Shown here: piece by piece, positions 35,548 through 45,247 of the stretch
How the letters are laid out: each line of letters opens with the position of its first letter
Numbering within the stretch: the stretch's first letter is position 1
Source: Burkholderia metallica
GTDB lineage: Bacteria > Pseudomonadota > Gammaproteobacteria > Burkholderiales > Burkholderiaceae
Assembly (NCBI RefSeq): GCF_902832845.1
Contig: NZ_CADFDB010000006.1
Span: forward strand, 141,312 to 205,311
DNA length: 64,000 nt
Direction: 5' to 3'
Program-made: the position numbers and the translations under genes
The notes under the pieces: model-generated
The model's database searches: none
The model's input: only the letters and a program-made list of their open reading frames with translations
What the model was told of the DNA's origin: nothing

Positions 35548-36294
35548 ATGACTTCCTCCAACACGACGATTGGCGGCAACGGCACCAGCGTGTCGAACCT
35601 GCCGACCGACACGATGAACACCAACAAAGTGTCGTCGACCAACGGCACGTCGGCGAGCGACCTGCAGGCGACGTTCCTGAAGCTGCTCGTCACGCAGCTG
35701 CAGAACCAGGACCCGACCAGCCCGGTCGACAGCTCGCAGATGACGTCGCAGCTCGCGCAGATCAACACGGTGAGCGGCATCGCGCAGCTGAACACGTCGC
35801 TCACGTCGCTGTCGACGCAGCTCACGGCCGGCCAGCAGACGCAGGCCGCGCTGCTGATCGGCACGAACGTGCTCGCGCCGGGCAATGCGGTCGCGGTGAA
35901 GAGCGGCGCGGCGTCGCCGTTCGGCGTGTCGCTCGCGAGCTCGGTGTCGAACCTGACGATCACCGTGAAGAACGCGGCGGGCAACGTGGTGAGCACGATC
36001 AACGCGGGCGCGCAGTCGGCCGGCACCGTGCCGTTCAACTGGACGCCGACCGACGCGGCGGGCAATGCGCTGCCGGACGGCAAGTACACCGTCAGCGCGT
36101 CGTACACCGACAGCAACGGCACGCCGCAGCCGGCCACGACGCTCGCGGCGTCGACCGTGCAGAGCGTGATCAAGCAGGCCGACGGCACGGCGGGGCTCGT
36201 GCTGTCGAACGGCACGACGGTGGGGCTGACCCAGGTCGCGTCGATTTTCCCGAACACCGCGTCGTCCTCGTCCGGCGGCACGACCACCAACTGA
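35548..36294 (+). CDS. flgD: Flagellar hook capping protein
   Basis: A 248-residue scaffold that caps the growing hook and is removed later. The N-terminal FLKLLVTQLQNQDPTSPVDSSQMTSQLAQ segment is the FlgD hallmark; the C-terminal part is the FlgD Ig-like/tudor region with GTVPFNWTPTDAAGNALPDGKYTVSA. The C-terminus is Ser/Gly/Thr-rich. It precedes flgE by 33 bases. Confidence 0.95.
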   Translation: MTSSNTTIGGNGTSVSNLPTDTMNTNKVSSTNGTSASDLQATFLKLLVTQLQNQDPTSPVDSSQMTSQLAQINTVSGIAQLNTSLTSLSTQLTAGQQTQAALLIGTNVLAPGNAVAVKSGAASPFGVSLASSVSNLTITVKNAAGNVVSTINAGAQSAGTVPFNWTPTDAAGNALPDGKYTVSASYTDSNGTPQPATTLAASTVQSVIKQADGTAGLVLSNGTTVGLTQVASIFPNTASSSSGGTTTN

Positions 36295-36327
36295 TACTGA
36301 TCGAGCATTCTCGAAACGGAGACCGAA

Positions 36328-37566
36328 ATGGGTTATCAACAGGGTCTGAGCGGCCTCGCGGGCGCGTCGAACGCACTCGACGTGATCGGCAACAACATCG
36401 CGAACGCGAACACGGTCGGCTTCAAGTCGAGCACCGCGCAGTTCGCCGACATGTACGCGAACTCGGTCGCGACGTCGACCAACACGCAGATCGGCATCGG
36501 CACCGCGCTGAACGCGGTGGAGCAGAACTTCGGCCAGGGCACGATCAACACGACGAACTCGTCGCTCGACGTCGCGATCAACGGCAACGGCTTCTTCCAG
36601 ATGTCGAACAACGGCGTGACGACGTACTCGCGCGACGGCACGTTCCAGCGCGACAAGAACGGCTTCATCGTCGACTCGCAGGGCCGCAACCTGATGGGCT
36701 ATGCGGCGAACGCCGGCGGCGTGATCAACACCGCGCAGACCGTGCCGCTGCAGGCGCCGACGACCAACATCGCGCCGACCGCGACGACCAAGATCTCGGC
36801 CCAGTTCAACCTGAACTCGCAGGACACGGTGCCGACCAAGACGCCGTTCAGCGCGACCGACAACACGACCTACAACTACACGACGTCGATCCAGGTGTAC
36901 GACTCGCTCGGCGGCTCGCAGGCGGTCAACATGTACTTCGTGAAGTCGGCGGCCGGTACGTGGGAAGCGTATGCGGGCGTGCAGGGCGCCATCAACGATC
37001 TCGGCACGGTCAACTTCAATGCGTCGGGCGCGATCCAGAGCACGACGACGGGCACGCCGCCCACGCCGACCGCGTCGGTCGGCCAGTTCCAATTAAAGGT
37101 GCCGAACACCGACGGCTCGGCGACGCCGCAGGACATCACGCTCGACCTGACCGGCACGACGCAGTACGGCGGCAAGGACGGCGTGAACAATCTCGCGCAG
37201 GACGGCTACGCGAGCGGCACGCTGACCACCTACACGATCGGCACCGACGGCAAGCTGACCGGCAACTACTCGAACGGCCAGACCGCCGTGCTCGGCCAGA
37301 TCGCGCTCGCGAACTTCAACAACCCGAACGGGCTGGTGAACCTCGGCGGCAACCAGTATGCGGAAAGCGCCGCGTCGGGCGTGCCGCAGATCTCGGCGCC
37401 GGGCAGCACGAACCACGGCACGCTGCAGGGCAGCGCGCTGGAAAACTCGAACGTCGACCTCACGTCGCAGCTCGTCAACCTGATCACCGCGCAGCGCAAC
37501 TACCAGGCGAACGCGCAGACGATCAAGACGCAGCAGACCGTCGACCAGACGCTCATCAACCTGTAA
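36328..37566 (+). CDS. flgE: Flagellar hook protein FlgE
   Basis: A 412-residue hook subunit. GLSGLAGASNALDVIGNNIANANTVGFKS at the N-terminus and ENSNVDLTSQLVNLITAQRNYQANAQTIK at the C-terminus are the paired helices of axial proteins; the middle (SLDVAINGNGFFQ, surface-exposed domains) is hook-specific. Exported without a signal peptide. Confidence 0.96.
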   Translation: MGYQQGLSGLAGASNALDVIGNNIANANTVGFKSSTAQFADMYANSVATSTNTQIGIGTALNAVEQNFGQGTINTTNSSLDVAINGNGFFQMSNNGVTTYSRDGTFQRDKNGFIVDSQGRNLMGYAANAGGVINTAQTVPLQAPTTNIAPTATTKISAQFNLNSQDTVPTKTPFSATDNTTYNYTTSIQVYDSLGGSQAVNMYFVKSAAGTWEAYAGVQGAINDLGTVNFNASGAIQSTTTGTPPTPTASVGQFQLKVPNTDGSATPQDITLDLTGTTQYGGKDGVNNLAQDGYASGTLTTYTIGTDGKLTGNYSNGQTAVLGQIALANFNNPNGLVNLGGNQYAESAASGVPQISAPGSTNHGTLQGSALENSNVDLTSQLVNLITAQRNYQANAQTIKTQQTVDQTLINL

Positions 37567-37585
37567 GCGCGGACAACCGGCAGCC

Positions 37586-38344
37586 ATGGACCGACTGATC
37601 TACACGGCGATGACGGGCGCGTCGCAGTCGCTCGACCAGCAGGCGATCGTCGCGAACAACCTCGCGAACGCGTCGACGACGGGCTTTCGCGCGCAGCTCG
37701 CGACGTATCGCGCGGTGCCGATGAATTTCGGCGACGGCAGCAACATCGACCCGACGACGACGCGCACCTACGTGCTCGCGTCGACGCCCGGCGCCGACTA
37801 CGCGCCGGGCCCGATCACGCGCACCGGCAACCCGCTCGACGTCGCCGTCCAGGGCGCCGGCTGGCTGGCCGTGCAGGCGGCCGACGGCAGCGAGGCGTAC
37901 ACGCGCGCCGGCAACCTGCACGTCGACGAGAACGGCCAGCTCGTCAACGCGAGCAACCTGCCGGTGATCGGCAACGGCGGCCCGATCTCGGTGCCGCCGA
38001 ACGCGGAAGTGACGATCGGCAAGGACGGCACGGTGTCCGCGCTGATGCCGGGCGACCCGCCGACGGCGGTCGCGATCGTCGACCAGATGAAGCTCGTGAA
38101 TCCCGATCCGGCCACGCTCGCGCGCGGCAACGACGGGTTGTTCCGCACCGCCGACGGCAATCCGGCCGACGCCGATCCGAACGTGGTCGTCACGCCGAAT
38201 TCGCTCGAAGGCAGCAACGTGAACCCGGTGACCGCGATGGTCGCGATGATCGACAACGCGCGCGCGTTCCAGCTTCAGTCGAAGCTGATCCAGACGGCGG
38301 ACCAGAACGAGCAGACGGCGAACCAGCTGCTCAATTTCAGCTGA
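37586..38344 (+). CDS. flgF: Flagellar basal-body rod protein FlgF
   Basis: A 252-residue proximal rod protein. It starts MDRLIYTAMTGASQSLDQQAIVANNLANASTTGFRAQL, with the FlgF-specific RLIYTAM, and ends in a conserved NPVTAMVAMIDNARAFQLQSKLIQ helix. LDVAVQGAGWLAVQ is the shared FlgE/F/G core. It follows flgE by 19 bases. Confidence 0.95.
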   Translation: MDRLIYTAMTGASQSLDQQAIVANNLANASTTGFRAQLATYRAVPMNFGDGSNIDPTTTRTYVLASTPGADYAPGPITRTGNPLDVAVQGAGWLAVQAADGSEAYTRAGNLHVDENGQLVNASNLPVIGNGGPISVPPNAEVTIGKDGTVSALMPGDPPTAVAIVDQMKLVNPDPATLARGNDGLFRTADGNPADADPNVVVTPNSLEGSNVNPVTAMVAMIDNARAFQLQSKLIQTADQNEQTANQLLNFS

Positions 38345-38384
38345 GCGCCAGACCTTACGCCAGCCCACGCAGGAGACCTGACAA

Positions 38385-39173
38385 GTGAATCGTTCGCTCT
38401 ACATCGCCGCCACCGGCATGAATGCGCAGCAGGCGCAGATGGACGTGATTTCGAACAACCTCGCGAACACCAGCACGAACGGCTTCAAGGCGTCGCGCGC
38501 GGTGTTCGAGGATCTGCTGTACCAGACCATCCGCCAGCCCGGCGCGAACTCGACGCAGCAGACCGAGCTGCCGTCGGGCCTGCAGCTCGGCACCGGCGTG
38601 CAGCAGGTCGCGACCGAGCGCCTGTACACGCAGGGCGGCCTCACGCAGACCGGCAACTCGAAGGACGTCGCGATCAACGGCGCGGGCTTCTTCCAGGTGC
38701 TGATGCCGGACGGCACGAACGCGTACACGCGCGACGGCTCGTTCCAGACCAACGCGCAGGGCCAGCTCGTCACGTCGAGCGGCTACCAGATCCTGCCGGC
38801 GATCACGATTCCGCAGAACGCGACGTCGCTCACGATCGGCAAGGACGGCGTCGTGTCGATCACGCAGCCGGGCTCGACCAATGCGGTGCAGATCGGCTCG
38901 CTGCAGATCGCGACCTTCATCAACCCGGCCGGCCTCGAGGCGCGCGGCGAGAACCTGTTCTCCGAAACCACGTCGTCGGGCGCGCCGAACGTGTCGCAGC
39001 CGGGCCTGAACGGCGCGGGCACGCTCAACCAGAGCTACGTCGAAGCGTCGAACGTGAACGTCGTGCAGGAGCTCGTCAACATGATCCAGACGCAGCGTGC
39101 CTACGAGATCAACAGCAAGGCCGTGACGACGTCCGACCAGATGCTGCAGACCGTCACGCAGATGAAGAGCTAA
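38385..39173 (+). CDS. flgG: Flagellar distal rod protein FlgG
   Basis: A 262-residue distal rod subunit. It starts with GTG (38385) after [36 protein letters not shown] at the N-terminus, the FlgG-specific [22 protein letters not shown] segment and the C-terminal [26 protein letters not shown] helix identify it. Confidence 0.96.
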   Translation: MNRSLYIAATGMNAQQAQMDVISNNLANTSTNGFKASRAVFEDLLYQTIRQPGANSTQQTELPSGLQLGTGVQQVATERLYTQGGLTQTGNSKDVAINGAGFFQVLMPDGTNAYTRDGSFQTNAQGQLVTSSGYQILPAITIPQNATSLTIGKDGVVSITQPGSTNAVQIGSLQIATFINPAGLEARGENLFSETTSSGAPNVSQPGLNGAGTLNQSYVEASNVNVVQELVNMIQTQRAYEINSKAVTTSDQMLQTVTQMKS

Positions 39174-39193
39174 CCGGAACACCCGTCGTCGCC

Positions 39194-39886
39194 ATGAAGC
39201 AGGTTCGCCTCCTCCCGTCAGCCACCGTCCGCGCCGCGTGCGCGGTCGCGGTGGCGGCGCTCGCCGCCGGTTGCGCGCAGATCCCGCGCGACCCGATCAT
39301 CCAGCAGCCGATGACGGCGCAGCCGCCGGTGCCGATGTCGATGCAGGCGCCCGGCTCGATCTACAACCCCGGCTACGCGGGGCGCCCGCTCTTCGAGGAT
39401 CAGCGGCCGCGCAACATAGGCGACATCCTGACGATCATGATCGCGGAGAACATCAACGCGACCAAGTCGTCGGGCGCGAACACGAACCGGCAGGGCAACA
39501 CCGACTTCAGCGTGCCGACGGCCGGCTTCCTCGGCGGGCTGTTCGCGAAGGCGAACCTGTCGGCCGCCGGCAACAACAAGTTCGCGGCGACGGGCGGCGC
39601 GAGCGCGGCGAACACGTTCAACGGCACGATCACGGTGACCGTCACCAACGTGCTGCCGAACGGCAACCTCGTGGTGAGCGGCGAGAAGCAGATGCTGATC
39701 AACCAGGGCAACGAATTCGTGCGCTTCTCGGGCGTCGTCAACCCGAACACGATCTCGGGCGCGAACTCCGTCTACTCGACGCAGGTCGCCGACGCGAAGA
39801 TCGAATACTCGTCGAAGGGCTACATCAACGAAGCCGAGACGATGGGCTGGCTGCAGCGCTTCTTCCTCAACATCGCGCCGTGGTGA
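39194..39886 (+). CDS. flgH: Flagellar L-ring lipoprotein
   Basis: A 230-residue outer-membrane lipoprotein that forms the L-ring. The signal peptide ends in the lipobox LAAGC with the lipidated Cys27. [29 protein letters not shown] and the C-terminal [23 protein letters not shown] are family hallmarks. Its stop is 5 bases before the flgI start. Confidence 0.96.
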   Translation: MKQVRLLPSATVRAACAVAVAALAAGCAQIPRDPIIQQPMTAQPPVPMSMQAPGSIYNPGYAGRPLFEDQRPRNIGDILTIMIAENINATKSSGANTNRQGNTDFSVPTAGFLGGLFAKANLSAAGNNKFAATGGASAANTFNGTITVTVTNVLPNGNLVVSGEKQMLINQGNEFVRFSGVVNPNTISGANSVYSTQVADAKIEYSSKGYINEAETMGWLQRFFLNIAPW

Positions 39887-39891
39887 CGACG

Positions 39892-41076
39892 ATGCGCAAC
39901 ACGCCTTTCCACCGCCTGCCGGCCCGCGCGCGCACCGCCGCGCGGCTCGCCGTCGCGTTCGCGGCCGTGGCCGCGGCGTGCATGTTCGGCGCGGCGCCCG
40001 CGCACGCGGAACGCCTGAAGGATCTCGCGCAGATCCAGGGCGTGCGCGACAACCCGCTGATCGGCTACGGCCTCGTCGTCGGCCTCGACGGCACGGGCGA
40101 CCAGACGATGCAGACGCCGTTCACGACGCAGACGCTCGCGAACATGCTCGCGAACCTCGGCATCTCGATCAACAACGGTTCGGCCAACGGCGGCCCGTCG
40201 TCGCTGAACAACATGCAGCTGAAGAACGTCGCGGCCGTGATGGTGACGGCTACGCTGCCGCCGTTCGCGCGGCCCGGCGAGGCGCTCGACGTGACCGTGT
40301 CGTCGCTCGGCAACGCGAAGAGCCTGCGCGGCGGCACGCTGCTGCTCACGCCGCTCAAGGGCGCGGACGGCCAGGTCTATGCGCTCGCGCAGGGCAACAT
40401 GGCGGTCGGCGGCGCGGGCGCGAGCGCGAACGGCAGCCGCGTACAGGTGAACCAGCTCGCGGCCGGCCGGATCGTCGGCGGCGCGATCGTCGAGCGTTCG
40501 GTGCCGAACGCGATCGCGCAGATGAACGGCGTGCTGCAGCTGCAGCTGAACGACATGGACTACGGCACCGCGCAGCGGATCGTGTCCGCGGTCAATTCGA
40601 GTTTCGGCCCGGGCACCGCGACCGCGCTCGACGGCCGCACGATTCAGCTCGCGGCGCCGGCCGATTCGGCGCAGCAGGTCGCGTTCATGGCGCGGCTGCA
40701 GAACCTCGACGTGAGCCCGGACAAGGCCGCGGCGAAGGTGATCCTGAACGCGCGCACCGGCTCGATCGTGATGAACCAGATGGTCACGCTGCAGAGCTGC
40801 GCGGTCGCGCACGGCAACCTGTCGGTCGTCGTCAACACGCAGCCGGTGGTGTCGCAGCCGGGGCCGTTCTCGAACGGGCAGACGGTGGTCGCGCAGCAGT
40901 CGCAGATCCAGCTCAAGCAGGACAACGGCGCGCTGAAGATGGTGACGGCCGGCGCGAACCTCGCCGACGTCGTGAAGGCGCTGAACACGCTCGGCGCGAC
41001 GCCCGCGGACCTGATGTCGATCCTGCAGGCGATGAAGGCCGCCGGCGCGCTGCGCGCCGACCTGGAGATCATCTAA
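39892..41076 (+). CDS. flgI: Flagellar P-ring protein
   Basis: A 394-residue periplasmic protein of the P-ring. A Sec signal peptide ends at AHA before [26 protein letters not shown], which is the conserved mature start. The ATG at 39892 was chosen because it begins the signal peptide right after flgH. It needs FlgA for assembly, encoded on the other strand of this cluster. Its stop (TAA at 41074-41076) is directly followed by the flgJ ATG. Confidence 0.96.
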   Translation: MRNTPFHRLPARARTAARLAVAFAAVAAACMFGAAPAHAERLKDLAQIQGVRDNPLIGYGLVVGLDGTGDQTMQTPFTTQTLANMLANLGISINNGSANGGPSSLNNMQLKNVAAVMVTATLPPFARPGEALDVTVSSLGNAKSLRGGTLLLTPLKGADGQVYALAQGNMAVGGAGASANGSRVQVNQLAAGRIVGGAIVERSVPNAIAQMNGVLQLQLNDMDYGTAQRIVSAVNSSFGPGTATALDGRTIQLAAPADSAQQVAFMARLQNLDVSPDKAAAKVILNARTGSIVMNQMVTLQSCAVAHGNLSVVVNTQPVVSQPGPFSNGQTVVAQQSQIQLKQDNGALKMVTAGANLADVVKALNTLGATPADLMSILQAMKAAGALRADLEII

Positions 41077-42060
41077 ATGGCAGCCACGCTCCCGAACGCG
41101 AACGACCTCACGCAGCGCTTTGCGCTCGACGTGCAGGGTTTCGACGCACTGCGCGCGCAGGCGAAGCAGTCGCCGCAGGCCGGCGCGAAGGCGGTCGCCG
41201 GCCAGTTCGACGCGATGTTCACGCAGATGATGCTCAAGAGCATGCGCGACGCGTCGCCCGACGGCGGGCTGTTCGATTCGCATACGTCGAAGATGTACAC
41301 GTCGATGCTCGACCAGCAGCTCGCGCAGCAGATGTCGACGCGCGGGATCGGCGTCGCCGACGCGCTGATGAAGCAGTTGCTGCGCAACGCGGGGCAGGGC
41401 GCGGGCAGCGGCTCGGCGGCCGACGTCGGCGCGGCCGGGCTGGGCGCGGCCGGCCTCGGCGGGGCCGGCAACGAAGGCGGCCTCGCCGCGATGAACGCGA
41501 TGGCGCGGGCCTACGCGAACGCGGCGAACAACGGCGGGCTCGCCGGCACGCGCGGCTACTCGGCCGGCAGCGCGCTGACGCCGCCGCTGAAGGGCGCGAG
41601 CGGCGTGCAGGACGCCGACGCGTTCGTCGACCGGCTCGCGGGCCCCGCGCAGGCGGCCAGCGCGTCGACGGGCATCCCGGCGCGCTTCATCGTCGGCCAG
41701 GCCGCGCTCGAATCGGGCTGGGGCAAGCGCGAGATCCGCGCGAGCGACGGCTCGACGAGCTACAACGTGTTCGGCATCAAGGCGACCAAGGGCTGGACCG
41801 GCCGCACGGTGTCGGCGCTGACGACGGAATACGTGAACGGCACGCCGCGCCGCGTGGTCGCGAAATTCCGCGCGTACGATTCGTACGAGCACGCGATGAC
41901 CGATTACGCGAACCTGCTGAAGAACAATCCGCGCTATGCGGGCGTGCTGAGCGCGAGCCGCAGCGTCGAAGGCTTCGCGCACGGGATGCAGAAGGCCGGC
42001 TACGCGACCGATCCGAACTACGCGAAGAAGCTGATTTCGATCATGCAGCAGATCGGCTGA
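41077..42060 (+). CDS. flgJ: Flagellar rod-capping protein with muramidase domain
   Basis: A 327-residue dual-domain protein. The N-terminal rod-cap domain has QFDAMFTQMMLKSMRDASPDGGLFDS and MYTSMLDQQLAQQMS; after a Gly/Ala-rich linker (about 105-165) the C-terminal glucosaminidase domain has FIVGQAALESGWGKREI with the catalytic Glu and YNVFGIKATKGWTG. It digests peptidoglycan so that the rod can pass. It is the last gene of the early operon; the next gene has its own FliA promoter. Confidence 0.95.
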   Translation: MAATLPNANDLTQRFALDVQGFDALRAQAKQSPQAGAKAVAGQFDAMFTQMMLKSMRDASPDGGLFDSHTSKMYTSMLDQQLAQQMSTRGIGVADALMKQLLRNAGQGAGSGSAADVGAAGLGAAGLGGAGNEGGLAAMNAMARAYANAANNGGLAGTRGYSAGSALTPPLKGASGVQDADAFVDRLAGPAQAASASTGIPARFIVGQAALESGWGKREIRASDGSTSYNVFGIKATKGWTGRTVSALTTEYVNGTPRRVVAKFRAYDSYEHAMTDYANLLKNNPRYAGVLSASRSVEGFAHGMQKAGYATDPNYAKKLISIMQQIG

Positions 42061-42161
42061 CGGCCCCGTCGGCGACCGCCCGCTGCACCCTCTGGACCGC
42101 GCCCGGCAGCCCGCCGCGCGCGGTTTCAACGTTTGCGCGAAAATAATCCCCGAATTCGATC

Positions 42162-42188
42162 TAAACTTTCGGTCAGCACTGCCGCTAA
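42162..42188 (+). promoter_or_regulatory. FliA (sigma-28) promoter of ycgR
   Basis: TAAA (42162-42165), 15 bases, GCCGCTAA (42181-42188): one mismatch from the sigma-28 consensus. It lies 92 bases before the ycgR start. Confidence 0.82.
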
Positions 42189-42280
42189 GTGTGAGAGACC
42201 TGCGACCGGGCCCCCGTTCTGGCCCGGTTTTATCGCGCACCGGTTGCACGGGCGCCCATGACAAGAAAGACCGGCTAGCC

Positions 42281-43036
42281 ATGAATATCGAAACGTCGAC
42301 GGACCCCAGCCTGGATGCAGGCCACTCCGGGCCCGACTATGCCCGCCGCAATCCGCTGGAAATCGGCGTGCAGCTGCGCAACCTCGTCAACCGCGGCGAT
42401 TTCCTGACCGTCCAGTATCCGGGCGGCCAGCTCGTCACGCGCCTGCTCGAGGTGGATGTCGGCGCGCGGACGTTCACGTTCGACTGGGGTGCGCTGGCCG
42501 AGCAGAACGCCGGCATCCTCGGCGCATCGCACTGCACGTTCGCGGCCGCGCCGGAGGGCGTGCGCGTCGAATTCTCCACGGGCACGCCGCGCGAGACGCG
42601 CTACGAGGGGCTGCCCGCGTTCGTCGCCGATTTCCCCGACGTGCTGACGTGCATCCAGCGCCGCGAATATTTCCGCGTCGATGCGCCGATCGTCGATCCG
42701 TTCCTGTGCCGCGGCAAGCTGCCGGACGGCGAAAGCTTCCTGTTCGAAGTGCACAACCTGTCGCTCGGCGGCGTGGGGCTGCGCACGGCCGACGAACGCG
42801 TCGAGACGCTCGAGGTCGGCACGCTGCTGCCCGACGTCGAGCTCGAGCTGACCGGCCACGGCAAGCTGTCGCTCGACCTGCAGCTCGTGTCGCAGCGTTC
42901 GACGCAGATGCCGAACGGATCGCGGCGCTACCAGCTCGGCTTTCGCTACATGTCGCTGCCGGGCAGCGCGGAGAACACGCTGCAGCGGCTGATCACGCAG
43001 CTCGAGATGAAGCGCCGCTCGCTCGCGCGGGCCTGA
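42281..43036 (+). CDS. ycgR: Flagellar brake protein, YcgR/PilZ family
   Basis: A 251-residue c-di-GMP effector that slows the flagellar motor. The N-terminal YcgR domain (about 20-115) precedes a C-terminal PilZ domain. PilZ c-di-GMP ligands are visible in QRREYFRVD (RxxxR) and NLSLGG ((D/N)xSxxG). The ATG at 42281 was chosen because upstream codons fall in the leader after the FliA promoter. Its place between flgJ and flgK with a class III promoter fits a protein made late in flagellar assembly. Confidence 0.93.
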   Translation: MNIETSTDPSLDAGHSGPDYARRNPLEIGVQLRNLVNRGDFLTVQYPGGQLVTRLLEVDVGARTFTFDWGALAEQNAGILGASHCTFAAAPEGVRVEFSTGTPRETRYEGLPAFVADFPDVLTCIQRREYFRVDAPIVDPFLCRGKLPDGESFLFEVHNLSLGGVGLRTADERVETLEVGTLLPDVELELTGHGKLSLDLQLVSQRSTQMPNGSRRYQLGFRYMSLPGSAENTLQRLITQLEMKRRSLARA

Positions 43037-43160
43037 CGCGCACGCGTCGGCCGGCCCCGCCCGGGGCGGCCCGCGCACCGTCGGCGCACCGTCGGCGGCC
43101 GGGTCCGCCGCACGCTTCGACCCGTGACGCGCGCACGCGCGTCGCGCGTGCATTTTTCCC

Positions 43161-43187
43161 TCAATTTTCCGAAATCGCGGCCGTTAT
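43161..43187 (+). promoter_or_regulatory. FliA (sigma-28) promoter of flgKL
   Basis: TCAA (43161-43164), 15 bases, GCCGTTAT (43180-43187), 56 bases before the flgK start. The -10 box is identical to the one before flgM. Confidence 0.75.
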
Positions 43188-43242
43188 ACCGGGAGTCACG
43201 CAACCCGGCGGCCGCAGCGCGGCCGGCTCATCAGGATCGCGC

Positions 43243-45225
43243 ATGTCCAACACACTCATGAACCTCGGCGTCAGCGGCCTGAATGCCGCGCTCTGGGGCC
43301 TCACGACGACCGGCAACAACATCAGCAACGCGGCGACGCCCGGCTATTCGGTCCAGCGGCCCGTGTATGCGGAAGCGAGCAGCCAGTATTCGGGCAGCGG
43401 TTACATGCCGCAAGGCGTGAACACCGTCACCGTGCAGCGGCAGTACAGCCAGTACCTGAGCGACCAGATGAACACCGCGCAGACGCAGGGCGGCGCGCTG
43501 TCGACGTGGTACACGCTCGTCGCGCAGCTGAACAACTACATCGGCAGCCCGACGGCGGGGATCTCGACCGGGATCACGAACTACTTCACCGGGCTGCAGA
43601 ACGTCGCGAACAACGCGTCCGACCCGTCGGTGCGGCAGACCGCGATCAGCAACGCGCAGACGCTGGCCAACCAGCTCAACGCGGCCGGCCAGCAGTACGA
43701 CGCGCTGCGCCAGAGCGTGAACACGCAGCTCACCAGCACCGTGTCGCAGATCAACACGTACACCGCGCAGATCGCGCAGCTGAACCAGCAGATCGCGGCG
43801 GCGAGCAGCCAAGGGCAGCCGCCGAACCAGCTGCTGGACCAGCGCGACCTCGCGGTGTCGAACCTGTCGGGCCTGGCCGGTATCCAGGTCGTGCGCAACG
43901 ACAGCGGTTACAGCGTATTCATGTCGGGTGGCCAACCTCTCGTCGTCGCCGACAAGAGCTACCAGCTTGCGGCCGTCACGTCGCCGTCGGATCCGAGCGA
44001 GCTGACCGTCGTGTCGCAGGGGATCGCCGGCGCGAAGCCGCAGGGGCCGAACCAGGTGTTGCCCGATTCGTCGCTGTCGGGCGGCACGCTCGGCGGCCTG
44101 CTCGCGTTCCGCAGCCAGACGCTCGACCCCGCACAGGCCCAGCTCGGCGCGATCGCGACCAGCTTCGCCGCGCAGGTCAACGCGCAGAACGCACTCGGCA
44201 TCGACCTGTCGGGCAACAAGGGCGGCAACCTGTTCGCGACGCCGTCGCCGACCGTGTACGCGAACCAGGGCAATACCGGCAACGCGTCGCTGTCCGTGTC
44301 GTTCGCGAACGCGTCGCAGCCGACGACAAGCGACTACACGCTGTCCTACGACGGCGCGAACTACACGCTGACCGACCGCGCGAGCGGCGCGGTGGTCGAC
44401 CAGAAGGCGGGGCCGATGCCTGTTTCGCTCGGCGGCCTGAATTTCTCGATCCCGTCGGGCTCGATGAGTGCCGGTGACAAGTTCACCGTGCTGCCGACGC
44501 GCGGCGCGCTGAACGGCTTCGGCCTCGCCACGACGAGCGCGTTGGCGATCGCGGCAGCATCGCCGGCCGTCACGTCGGCGGCGAGCACCAACACCGGCAC
44601 GGGCAAGATCACGCTGGGCGGCGTAACCGCGGGCTATCAAGTGCCGACGACCAAGCTGACCTATGACGCGACGGCGAAAACGCTGACGGGTTTCCCGGTC
44701 GGCACCACGGTGACGATCGGCACCACGCCGCCGACGTCGGTCACGATCAACAGCCCGACGGACACCGTCCCGTACGATCCGGCGGCGGGCGCGACGATGA
44801 CGATGTCGGGAACGGCCGCGGGCGCGCTCAACGGCGTGAGCGTCACGCTGTCCGGCGCACCGGCGACCGGCGACTCGTTCACGATCGGGCCGTATGCGGG
44901 CGGCACCAGCGACGGCTCCAACGCGCTCGCGCTGTCGAAGCTGGTCAACGCGAAGGCGTTCGGCAACGGCACGACGACGCTCACGGGCGCGTATGCGAGC
45001 TACGTGAACGGCATCGGCAACACGACGACCCAGTTGAAGTCGTCGAGCGCCGCGCAGACCGGGCTGATCGGCCAGATCACCGAGGCGCAGCAGTCGGTGT
45101 CGGGCGTGAACACCAACGAGGAAGCGGCCAACCTGATGCAGTACCAGCAGTTCTACCAGGCGAACGCGAAGGTGATCCAGACGGCGGCGACGCTGTTCCA
45201 GACCGTGCTCGGCCTGTTCAATTGA
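43243..45225 (+). CDS. flgK: Flagellar hook-associated protein 1
   Basis: A 660-residue hook-filament junction protein. It begins MSNTLMNLGVSGLNAALWGLTTTGNNISNAATPGYS and ends with GVNTNEEAANLMQYQQFYQANAKVIQTAATLFQTVLGLFN, the paired terminal helices of HAP1. The Thr/Ala/Gly-rich middle (about 350-590) is variable and contains likely duplicated beta domains. Export requires FlgN, encoded in this window. The ATG at 43243 is fixed by the conserved N-terminus. Confidence 0.96.
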   Translation: MSNTLMNLGVSGLNAALWGLTTTGNNISNAATPGYSVQRPVYAEASSQYSGSGYMPQGVNTVTVQRQYSQYLSDQMNTAQTQGGALSTWYTLVAQLNNYIGSPTAGISTGITNYFTGLQNVANNASDPSVRQTAISNAQTLANQLNAAGQQYDALRQSVNTQLTSTVSQINTYTAQIAQLNQQIAAASSQGQPPNQLLDQRDLAVSNLSGLAGIQVVRNDSGYSVFMSGGQPLVVADKSYQLAAVTSPSDPSELTVVSQGIAGAKPQGPNQVLPDSSLSGGTLGGLLAFRSQTLDPAQAQLGAIATSFAAQVNAQNALGIDLSGNKGGNLFATPSPTVYANQGNTGNASLSVSFANASQPTTSDYTLSYDGANYTLTDRASGAVVDQKAGPMPVSLGGLNFSIPSGSMSAGDKFTVLPTRGALNGFGLATTSALAIAAASPAVTSAASTNTGTGKITLGGVTAGYQVPTTKLTYDATAKTLTGFPVGTTVTIGTTPPTSVTINSPTDTVPYDPAAGATMTMSGTAAGALNGVSVTLSGAPATGDSFTIGPYAGGTSDGSNALALSKLVNAKAFGNGTTTLTGAYASYVNGIGNTTTQLKSSSAAQTGLIGQITEAQQSVSGVNTNEEAANLMQYQQFYQANAKVIQTAATLFQTVLGLFN

Positions 45226-45247
45226 CCGGATTCGAGGGATAGAAGCG

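Noticed and set aside
39820-42282. An 820-codon minus-strand open frame opposite flgI and flgJ
   Set aside because: Arg/Val/His-rich shadow of the flagellar genes, no start site and no conserved motif.
42281-43036. Asn in place of Asp in the second PilZ motif of YcgR as a possible loss of c-di-GMP binding
   Set aside because: The accepted motif is (D/N)xSxxG, so Asn is normal, and the RxxxR motif is intact.
42649-43242. N-terminal extension of FlgK in the same open frame
   Set aside because: It overlaps ycgR and the FliA promoter; FlgK has a fixed conserved N-terminus at 43243.
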